Assembly: GCA_002633025.1 (NCBI GenBank)
Contig: NMRB01001133.1
Coordinates: 155,228-219,227, forward strand
Origin: Notospermus geniculatus
Taxonomy: Eukaryota; Nemertea; Pilidiophora; Heteronemertea; Lineidae
Length of the DNA: 64,000 nt
Direction: 5' to 3'
In this document: positions 56,340-64,000 of the stretch, piece after piece
Layout of the letters: every line of letters begins with the position of its first letter
Numbering within the stretch: position 1 is the first letter of the stretch
Program-made: the position numbers and the translations under genes
Notes under the pieces: generated by a model
Told to the model about the DNA's origin: nothing
Seen by the model: only the letters and a program-made list of their open reading frames with translations
The model's database searches: none

Positions 56340-56584
56340 ATACGGCCGATTTAATAGACGTTTGCTATAAGCTAACCATTGGTTCAACAAAAATAGATAT
56401 ATGCGTGCGAAAAATGTACAACTAAATTTTTCACCAAAAGCCCCGTTTTCTAAGCTCTGTATAGCGCTTACTATCCATCCAAACAGGGCTTTTTGGTGAA
56501 AATTAAGTTGCACACTTTTCGCATGCCTATCTGTTTTTGGTGGAACCAATGGTTAGCTTAGCAAACGTCTATTAAATCGGCCCA
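56340..56584. mobile_element. Foldback with TACGGCCGATTTAATAGACG ends
   Basis: The left TACGGCCGATTTAATAGACG, TTTGCTATAAGCTAACCATT is mirrored by AATGGTTAGCTTAGCAAACG and TCTATTAAATCGGCCCATA. Inner AATTTTTCACCAAAAGCCCC faces GGGCTTTTTGGTGAAAATTA. Arms of about 110 bp cover almost the whole 245 bp. Confidence 0.88.
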
Positions 56585-57539
56585 TAGTGAGAGTAACGTC
56601 AGCCTAAAAAATGTTACAAATGATCGAAGCGAACGTCGTGGTGATAGGTCTACCACTGGAATTGGACAAATTGACAAAATTGATAACGTAGTTGAGTCAT
56701 GATTAATGGGTGCGATCATTACAAGTGAAAGCAACTGTTTCATCTAAGTCCACAAGGGAATGATACTCGTCAAAGCAATCGCTTCTAGGGAATCATGGTC
56801 ATCAAATGATGACACCTGTAACATGTACACTAGATGTACACGTTCGAGCATTGCCGTGAAGCTGCGCCGGGAATTTATACTTTGAGATTGGTATAGCCGC
56901 GCCACTGGGTTGGAAATCACGCCAATAGCGCAGGAACGAATGTGACAGGTTGCAGATGATGCTGGTTATGCTATCAGATTAGAGTTCAGCTGAGGACAAC
57001 CTTTAGGGAAGATTGTCTTTGATATGGAAATGGCATTCCGTTTAAAAAGCTCCCACGCCAAACTCTATCATTTGTTGGCCAATTCCTGCGCTGGTTATTA
57101 AAGCTGGTACAGGGCGAAATTACCGTCTGCGAAAAGAAATGGCAACGACAGACAATGTTGATTAGACCAATACAATATAACAAGCTTTAAACCTTTTTCA
57201 ATTAGCCATTGCACTTTCATTGAAATGGCAAATAGAGGTGAAAACTGCGACCGAAATCGTAACTGGTGAAATAAGAAGTTTCCGATTTTCTCAATTGGCC
57301 ATCACAGGTAGTTTCATTAGAATGGTAAGTACCCTCATAGACCGACACTGGATGCTCTGAATGATCCCTATTTCTAAGAAATCGGCAGGGTGGTTGCACG
57401 AAAAAAAAAATTGACATCGTGTCTCTAGCATTTTTCAACCAAACGACATTTCGTCGGCCTGCCGTTTAGACAGCACCCAGGTCGCCCTGGTCACCTGATG
57501 CAAGTTCAGCTATCGAGTATGTCGACATCATCGCCCACA
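56585..57539. other. No supported feature
   Basis: Plain sequence; short frames only. Confidence 0.5.
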
Positions 57540-58049
57540 TACAGTAGTGTGCAGAAATATTGGAACACTTGGCAAATCATAAGAAAGTGATGTTTTATTT
57601 GGTCCCAGAGCCTGGATTTCACTTCCCTGCCATTGCAAAAGGTAAAGGCGAAGGTACTGAGATTCTTTCACCGACGAATTTATCAGTCCAGTCCTTTTCT
57701 TTTACATTTTACTCTAATATTTAGTATGCCCCCCCCCCCTTGGCGGCAGTCACAGCAGCGCATCTTTCTGGCATTGTGTCTATGTATTTTCTAAGAGTTT
57801 CAACCACGACAGTGTTATTCCACGCTCTCAGAAGCTCATTCCAGAGAGTTTCCTGAAGAGTTATTCAACATTTCCAAAATGCAGTAGGTCCCCAAGAAAT
57901 TGACAAAGGTATCATGCAGGTGTCTCCGGAACATCCATTATGCAATATCAGTACGGTTGAAGGTTCCAAATGAAAGAAACGATGGATTCATGGCTACATT
58001 GGGGTCATTTCATTGAAATAATACTTCGTTTTCCAGTTCATGGCAAGTC
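57540..58049 (-). mobile_element. Tc1-like element remnant, copy 3, right end missing
   Basis: TA, CAGTAGTGTGCAGAAATATT and GGAACACTTG on the left. The interior aligns with copies 1 and 2 up to CCAGTTCATGGCAAGT (58049), where the expected GTTCTAATATTTTTGCACAC terminus is lost. It carries the minus-strand transposase remnant. Confidence 0.85.
57729..57868 (-). pseudogene. Tc1/mariner transposase, C-terminal fragment
   Basis: On the minus strand the block encodes the same LWNELLRAW and YIDTMPERCAAVTAA pattern as the 43.6-kb fragment. It then runs into a C/G homopolymer where the reading frame cannot be trusted. N-terminal and catalytic parts are absent, so it is inactive. It is the second independent copy of this remnant, which makes the family call firmer. 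Confidence 0.68.
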
Positions 58050-58651
58050 AGCAACAGGCACGACAGGAGCATGAGGAACCAATCCTTATTACATAACCAT
58101 GTCAATTTTCCGACTGGATAATTTGCTTCTCTTCTGACGACGTTGAATGATCATTGGTTTGTACCGAGAAATACCCTCTCAGACTCTGAAACCATTACTC
58201 GCAGACCCTTATCAATAAATGCTACTTTCTCTTATATCTCGACTGCGAGTTTCATAGACAAACTGATGTAGCTAATTGCATGAAATTGTTATGTTTGCCT
58301 CTGATGTCAGGCATTTTATTTAGCTCGACCATTAGCTTGCCATTAAATTACGGTCGTAAAGATTAATTCTGTTTTCCTTTCAGGGCAGTTATACTTTGAA
58401 GACACATCGCAAAAGGATGGGAAATTCAGCCTCGGGCTGCGCAGTAATTGCTGCTGCGGAAGCAAGTCTTGTTAATCTGAAAACGATCCCTATGATCATC
58501 AACTCAGAGTTTTACTAGCCTTGCGGTGTTTTTGACGGTTTGAAAAGTATTAATGGCAAAAGGTAATATCGGCGACCCGAAAAAGAGGCTTGTGAGGAAT
58601 AGAGTTCTATATAGGCCACACCAAAATTGCACTCGTAAGGTCACAGACACC
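58050..58651. other. No supported feature
   Basis: Nothing recognised. Confidence 0.5.
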
Positions 58652-58720
58652 AGGACCCATATTCATAAAACTACTTAAGTCTAAGTGTGACACTTATCCT
58701 TTGTTCAACACAAAAGATAA
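58652..58720. mobile_element. GGGCC-type foldback MITE, truncated copy
   Basis: GGACCCATATTCATAAAACT, ACTTAAGTCTAAGTGTGACA and TTTGTTCAACACAAAAGATA match the left part and loop of the 10.8-kb copy. The right arm stops after about 15 bp. The following 58736-58985 is rich in AAAACGCT/AGCGTTTT words but I could not define an element. Confidence 0.8.
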
Positions 58721-59100
58721 GTACAGACTTAAGGTCGACCTTAACGTTAAGGAACGTTCTAAAATACGACCCTTTGCGCCATATTTTCGAAACAGTTCTA
58801 ACGCTAAAATGCATTTTATTTTTGCACTTTGCACTGCCGCAAACACATTTTAACATTTAAAACGCTGCTGAAACAACATTTCAGTAAGAACAGCGTTTTA
58901 TCTTGAAGCACTTTTGAAAACGTGAATTTAAAACGCTTCTTGTGTTAGAACAGATTTTTGTTAAAACACGTTTCGGATAAAGCAGCTTTGAAAAGGTGGG
59001 CCTTTGTATCATACATGTACATTACATGTACATGGACATGTACATTACGAGCCACGTAAATAGTAGGCCCAGATAAGATCAGTCTTGTAGGATTCCTACC

Positions 59101-59584
59101 GCACATGTGAGTAGTAAAGCATGTCGTTTTCGGCCCCTTTTGTGGTTGCACCGTGTGGTTGCACCGTCGGAAATAGCCGAGGATTGCCGAAGATTGCCGA
59201 CGATTTGCAATGCATGGATGAGGTTGGTCTCTTGTTAAGGAGTTTGGGCCCTTAGAAGGGCCGTTGTTTTGTTTTGGTGGTCCTTAAAAGGACCGTTGAT
59301 CTTCTTCGTGTCTTCTTCTTCTTCATCATCTTAGATTGGTCTCTTGTAACAACTCGGGTACTCGAACGAACTAATCCAGAACAACTTCGGCTATTTCCGA
59401 TGGCAAAATCGGAAATATTCAATATATCTTCGTCTATTTCCGATCCCCAAATCGGAAATCTTCGATATTTCCACGACAAATTTTCCCGCCAAATCTTCGG
59501 CAATCCTCGGCTCTTTCCGACGGTGCAACTACACGGTGCAACCACAAAAGGGACCGAAAACGACATGCTATACTACTCACGTGC
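59101..59584. mobile_element. Foldback with CATGTCGTTTTCGG arms
   Basis: The left GTGAGTAGTAAAGCATGTCG, CCCTTTTGTGGTTGCACCG, GAGGATTGCCGAAGATTG is mirrored by CAATCCTCGGCTC, CGGTGCAACCACAAAAGGGA and CGACATGCTATACTACTCAC. Arms are about 100 bp with few mismatches. The loop has two small hairpins (GGGCCCTTAGAAGGGCC and GGTCCTTAAAAGGACC). The left arm contains a short GTGGTTGCACCGT duplication. Confidence 0.88.
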
Positions 59585-59738
59585 TTTAACTCATACATAC
59601 ATGTACATAGAACGTTTCCATTGTGGCCATATTGGATAGTAAACGTAAACATGCCCATATTGGCGGTATAAGCAAAATAATTTTTCGCCAGTCACGGTGC
59701 ATGGAGATTAACTCCTACTTCTATTGTTTTGAAAATCA

Positions 59739-59834
59739 GGGGCCTCCGCATGCACAAAACATCTTAAGTGTAAAATTTCCCTTAGACTATTGTTCCAAAC
59801 AAAAGATAAGTGACTTGACTTGTGCATACGGCCC
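59739..59834. mobile_element. GGGCC-type foldback, ACATCTTAAGTG subfamily, copy 2
   Basis: GGGGCCTCCGCATGCACAAA, CATCTTAAGTGTAAAATTTC on the left; TTGTGCATACGGCCC on the right. TTGTTCCAAACAAAAGATAA in the loop matches the 15.5-kb copy. The right arm is shortened. Confidence 0.8.
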
Positions 59835-60599
59835 GTGCTCTTTTGTTGTATACTCCAACATGACCACTGTGACATCATGAAAACTTCTAATTCCCACGTA
59901 ACAGAAATCATTTCAATTAGGCCTATACATGTACATTGATGTTTGCACTGGAAATCACTGCTCCCGTGTCGTCTGCCGATAAGAGTTAATAAGTAATATC
60001 GATCAAAGTTCGGTTAATTACGGCCAAGTTGAATGAAACCATTCATCGTCATTCCTGACATTAATAGCTTCATCAAGGCGGAATGATTGTCTATAATCCC
60101 AATACTGGGTGTGGTCCTACACGATGTATCAAGTTATTTTTCACCTGAATAACACAGCCTACATCAGCAGTGCAGTGTTAAGGCACTGTGTAAGGTCAGT
60201 AGGTGAAGGTCGCAAGAGTTAGTTGGCTATTCCTTTGTAGATATTCGAAACGTCAATATTTAAATATAGTGACGTCCTCTACTAATGACATCCTAAAAAG
60301 TTTTCCAGTAACCCCCCCCCCCGCCGCTGCTCCCCACAGGGTCATTCAGAAATCTTTATATTTTTCTACAGAAAACCCGTGAGGGTTTTCACAATGATAA
60401 AGGACCCTTACAGTTGTTTCCAAATTTTTAGGGACACATATTTTTTCGGATGATCTTTTTTTCTAAGAGTGTACGGTTTTAGGTAAACGAGTTCGAACGG
60501 CCCGTATAATGATTGATATTTATGTGATAGGCTATGAGACCTCCACCTGCAGTCTCCTATTACTTTGAAAATACCGTAAAATTCAATACTGTGAGGCTT
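59835..60599. other. No gene supported
   Basis: A C-run at 60311-60322 and CTAAGAGTGTAC at about 60464 (resembling the 55.4-kb termini) are the only points of note. Confidence 0.5.
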
Positions 60600-60890
60600 A
60601 ATAAGTAGCCCGGCGACAGGTGCGCTGCATGCACTGACTCTTCGGTCATTTCTGTATTGGCACACATTGTTGGAGGCGCGAAAACGACGTCACTTAATGG
60701 CGGCGCCATCTGTAGCCGTGCTAAGAACTAACGAACACACGGGGATTTCGAAAAGCGCGGCGAGCTTGCCGTATTTCAAAAATCCGTGTTTTTCAGACAT
60801 CACGAGTTCCTTGAAGCCCGGCAATTCATAGGTGTGACCGCAAAAAAACCGGGGATTTTATGAAGTGTAACCACGGCTATATTCGAACAT
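60600..60890. mobile_element. GTGGTTACAC-ended element, copy 2 (inverted, one end seen)
   Basis: Aligns inverted with 52480-52760: TGCATGCACTGACTCTTC, GGAGGCGCGAAAACGACGTC, GGCGAGCTTGCCG, GAAGCCCGGCAATTCATAGG and GATTTTATGAAGTGTAACCA. The other terminus is not found. Confidence 0.82.
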
Positions 60891-60973
60891 ATTCATCGTT
60901 GGGTGCATGGTATCCTCAGCAGGTTATCAGTCACCTACCGAAGTAACGTTCGCAGACTCCTGCGGCTTTCAAG

Positions 60974-61209
60974 GGAGTAAGAAATAAAAGTGGAAAATAA
61001 GAAGTGGGAAATGTTGGTATTTTTCAATTTCTCAAATTAGGAGAATTTTTTTTCCATTTTGAGAAATTTTCTTAAAATGACATGGCATTTTGTCTGATTT
61101 TTCGGGTGATATTTCTCAAACTGGGAAAAAAATTTCTCCCAATTTGAGAAATTTCGCGCAAAATACCAAAATTTCCCACTTCTTATTTTCCACTTTTATT
61201 TCTTACTCC
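60974..61209. mobile_element. GGAGTAAGAAATAAAAGTGG family foldback, copy 3
   Basis: Starts GGAGTAAGAAATAAAAGTGG and ends CACTTTTATTTCTTACTCC, a perfect terminal match. The loop (CATTTTGTCTGATTTTTCGG) is the reverse complement of that in copies 1 and 2, so this copy lies in the opposite orientation. It is slightly shorter. Confidence 0.9.
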
Positions 61210-61619
61210 CTTTTTTCGCATAAGAAAAAATAATCATCTAAATTTATCAGTCTTCATATTCATGGCAAAATGTTATCCACTATGTTTATAGTGTCGATTC
61301 CCATGAATCAGTGAGATTGCGAATGGGAACCTCATTAATTTCACTTTTCAGGATCAATTTGAAAGAGTAAATTGACATCCTTTCCAGACATATGTGCGCC
61401 GTAGAGTAATATCACGAATAATGGCGATTTCCTTAAAGGAAGGGTATCATTCATGTCGTATCTCCATATTCCTTATTGAACGCATTTGTCACGTATATAG
61501 TTCACAACATCAGGACAAGGACCGTTAAGTGCATGAGGCGGAGGGAAGTACATGTATAATTTACTACATACATGTAGAATGTAGGCCTAGGGTCGTTGTG
61601 CACCATCTCCAGAATTAAT
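61210..61619. other. No supported feature
   Basis: Nothing recognised. Confidence 0.5.
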
Positions 61620-61828
61620 AATGAAATGGTCCATCGACCATGTGCTCACCTGTGTGAATGTACCAGAAGAACAAATGACAAATGTTGAAATGTTTCCAGG
61701 CCTCGATTTCCAGGTACAGAGGGTAGGCCTACCCAGACACCTGATCACACCAAGTTAGAAAATATTAGGTCAAATAGCGACGAAACGTGCCACCAAATGA
61801 CAAAATTCTGAACTTGGACCCCTGTCAG
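61620..61828 (-). repeat. Dispersed repeat, copy 2 (61.7 kb)
   Basis: Inverted relative of 160-390. CCATGTGCTCACCT, CCAGAAGAACAAATG, TACCCAGACACCTGAT, ATATTAGGTCAAATA and CGAAACGTGCCACCAAATGA appear in the expected order. Confidence 0.8.
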
Positions 61829-61964
61829 TAAAATAGGATTTCCATTGTTTGCCATGGAGTAACGTCACTTCCGATCGGGGATTCTAAACTTTAGACGCAA
61901 CGTATTCCCAACATTTCTACAAAATACATAGTTACAACACCACTTAGCCCTTAGGAAAAATGTC

Positions 61965-62220
61965 CGGTGTGTACCAGGCGAGAAGAGTTTTCCAACATGT
62001 TGTTTAAAATGTTGCTGTGTGTAAAATGTTGGAAAACGAATACTTTGGCCAGCGTATTATAGGGTGTGGTACAATTCTAGCCCCTGAGTGTAAAAATGGC
62101 CATGCAGCACTGCATGGAGATACTCGGGGGCTAGAACACTTTACCCTACCGACAGTATAGAGTCAAAGACTGTTGACTGTTGTTCAAATGTTGGAAAAAT
62201 GTTGTGAGTGTGCACGCAAC
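61965..62220. mobile_element. TTTTCCAACATGTTG-rich foldback with an inner hairpin
   Basis: TTTTCCAACATGTTG (61989) and ATGTTGGAAAACG/ATGTTGGAAAAATGTTG (62026, 62189) words define an outer structure, loosely paired. Inside, 62055-62146 is a clear hairpin: TAGGGTGTGGTACAATTCTA, GCCCCTGAGT against ACTCGGGGGCTAGAACACTT, TACCCTA, with GCCATGCAGCACTGCATGG at its tip. Confidence 0.68.
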
Positions 62221-62596
62221 GAACTAATTTTGTGACGTAATGATTAAAACAGCAAGCATCAATGGCGAACTACGATGGAGAAAGTACCGATCGGACGTTT
62301 GGTTGCTGAGCACAATCGCATTATGCTGGAATGCATCATCATGATTTTCAATCACGTCAATTCCTCACAGGACCACGCATGAACGCACTGCTTGACACAT
62401 TCCTATCATCTTATGCGTTTTATTCATAAGCCACACTCGATGAACTCCTCTGCTGTTTGACGATCTCAAATCACGTTTGCGAGTAGATTCTCATGCATGT
62501 AACTGTGTATTAAACAGCGTGTACTGACTGGTAGATTTTTTCCAACATGTGAACAACATTCATGAGCAACACGATCTTTTGACCCTGTCTCTATAC
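62216..62596. other. No supported feature
   Basis: Nothing recognised. Confidence 0.5.
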
Positions 62597-62803
62597 ATAA
62601 TAAGCAAGAAGTCAATCTCCAGAATTCACGAATTTTCGACCCCAACCGGGGTCTTTTTCAAGTGGAACTTTACAATCTGAAACTCTAGAAAAGACTGTCT
62701 TTTCTGTCTTTTCTAGAGTTTCAGATTGTAAAGTTCCACTTGAAAAAGACCCGGTTGGGGTCGAAAATTCGTGAATTCTGGAGATTGACTTCTTGCTTAT
62801 TAT
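62597..62803. repeat. Near-perfect 207-bp hairpin (arms about 98 bp, loop 10)
   Basis: The left arm (62597-62695) starts ATAATAAGCAAGAAGTCAAT and ends ACTCTAGAAAAGAC. The right arm (62706-62803) starts GTCTTTTCTAGAGTTTCAG and ends GACTTCTTGCTTATTAT. The only difference I see is one base in a C-run (GGGGTC against GACCCGG). One arm occurs alone at 4914-5011. Near identity of arms implies a recent inverted duplication or ongoing correction. Confidence 0.93.
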
Positions 62804-63035
62804 CATTTTGTCTGTCAGTTTTGTGCTATTCTGTATCTTGTCTGTATACATACATGTACATTTGTACAATAGGCCTACTGTCCAACAAATTATAGCAATA
62901 TCTGAACATTACGTTGGAAATTTTTTCCCCTGTACACACTACATTTAGACAACAAAAGGTCCAAGGTTTCGCTACTCTGAATGTTGGAAGATGTTGCCAG
63001 TGTAGCCTGCACAGCCTTTACAATGAACTCGGCTG
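62804..63035. other. No supported feature
   Basis: Nothing recognised. Confidence 0.5.
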
Positions 63036-63910
63036 CGGTAGGTTCTAAACCTTGGAACGATGAAACGATGAAACCATGAAACCACCCATGAAACCATGAA
63101 ACCACACAGGAAACTATGGAATCACCCAGGAAACTATGGAACCACCCAAAATTATACTTTTTATCCGACTTGTCAAAACAGCAAAACAAAATGACAAAAC
63201 GAAGTGATGGGCTACTTAGTACTTTAGACATAGCCTTAAACAACTAGCTGACTGTATCCTCACAAAACAACCGCGCAGGTCAAGTGGTTTTAGGCCTAAA
63301 TACATGACAGCATAAAGACATCAATGTCTTTATGATGACAGCCATCATGATATTGCACTCTTGATGCTCTTGACTCTGGCTGCAGATTCAATCTTATTCT
63401 TAATCATGCAGGGCACCCTGCTGGTGTTTGGACTCCTTGCCAACTCTGAAGTCAGCTCTGCGACTGAAGCTCGGCATGATCTCAATGCCTGAGACCACAT
63501 GTGCTAGGTTTCGGGGAACCTCAGTGACCCTCGTTGTTTATATTGAGAAGGCTAATCTTTCTGAGAAGGCTAATTATGATTTGTTTACACTAGTGTTCAG
63601 CATCAATAGTGTAAAATAACAGAGACCAGCATGTTTGCATTATGCATTAGTATCAGCACAGTCATGTTGTGTTGGACTGGGATGGTATGCCTCATCCAAG
63701 GTGTGACACACTGAGATAATCATACATGCTTTTTACCTCCATAGCAATTGGAAAATAGCTAATGTCATGTCATGTTTAAGAATAAGGATATTTTGGGTGG
63801 TTCCTGTGTGGTTCCATGGTTTTCTGGGTATTTTCATTGTTTTCTGGGTGGTTCCATAGTTTCCTGGGTGGTTTCATGGTTTCATGGTTCCAAGGTTTAG
63901 AACCTACCCT
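63036..63910. mobile_element. Foldback with arms of tandem 20-bp units
   Basis: The left arm (63036-63150): GGTAGGTTCTAAACCTTGGA, then repeated GATGAAACCATGAAACCACC and AGGAAACTATGGAACCACCC. The right arm (63795-63910) is the mirror: GGGTGGTTCCTGTGTGGTTC, TTTCTGGGTGGTTCCATAGT, TTTCATGGTTCCAAGGTTTA, GAACCTACC. The loop of about 640 bp is plain sequence with short frames. In kind it resembles the 16.1-kb foldback: inverted arms built of short direct repeats. Confidence 0.88.
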
Positions 63911-64000
63911 CGGCTGCGACGTGCACTGATTAAAGATTTATTAGCTGAACATTTCAAAGACTTATTCCTGTAGGGAAGAATAACTGATAAAAAGCATGAT

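Noticed and set aside
1-64000. CRISPR array, operon or prokaryotic defence system
   Set aside because: No regularly spaced identical repeats with unique spacers, no ribosome binding sites and no tightly packed genes; the sequence is eukaryotic in character.

Overview
The window looks like a piece of a marine invertebrate nuclear genome. It is AT-leaning, has two assembly gaps of about 100 N, and holds no operon structure, no intact long reading frame and no recognisable host exon. Short palindromic words such as TACATGTA and GTAGGCCTAC recur throughout. From memory these are common in echinoderms and some other marine invertebrates; I lean towards an echinoderm, but this is inference and no single gene proves it.

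What fills the window is non-autonomous DNA-transposon material, mostly foldback or MITE elements with inverted-repeat arms of 16 to 200 bp. At least ten families have two or more copies here. The main ones are: (a) TAGGGAG-KTTTCGCAAA-ended elements in a short form (1.5, 49.3, 49.4 and 53.6 kb) and a long form (11.5, 30.5, 44.5, 45.0 and 53.7 kb, plus an endless copy at 33.1 kb); (b) GGAGTAAGAAATAAAAGTGG-ended elements (3.4, 40.5 and 61.0 kb); (c) elements ending in GGGCC or GGACC followed by a 'TATTCATAAA' word (5.3, 5.4, 10.8, 15.5, 58.7 and 59.7 kb); (d) Tc1/mariner-like copies with TA at their ends (23.4, 35.6, 43.4 and 57.5 kb), three of which keep a broken fragment of transposase C-terminus; (e) elements flanked by TTAA (11.7 and 17.2 kb); (f) a Harbinger-like element flanked by TTA (8.7 kb); (g) other pairs at 28.2/51.9, 29.5/50.6, 38.9/42.5, 52.5/60.6 and 0.2/61.6 kb.

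The most unusual structures are four. A 1.1-kb foldback at 19.5-20.6 kb has TGACGAA-rich arms enclosing a tRNA-like fragment and a 15-bp tandem array containing telomere-like CCCTAA. A 0.68-kb foldback at 16.1-16.8 kb has arms made of degenerate TTCGCCTTTTC repeats. A 0.9-kb foldback at 63.0-63.9 kb has arms of tandem units of about 20 bp. A near-perfect 207-bp hairpin at 62.6-62.8 kb has its single-arm counterpart at 4.9 kb, flanked there by a 13-bp direct repeat. Nested insertions (11.7, 5.5 and 42.5 kb) and a 538-bp tandem duplication at 44.35-45.43 kb record the order of events.

No functional gene can be supported. The best coding-like traces are the transposase remnants and a short inverted duplication at 54.6/54.9 kb whose two copies differ partly by synonymous changes. 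The window is best read as an intergenic or intronic graveyard of transposable elements. All family assignments rest on reading termini and flanks by eye.
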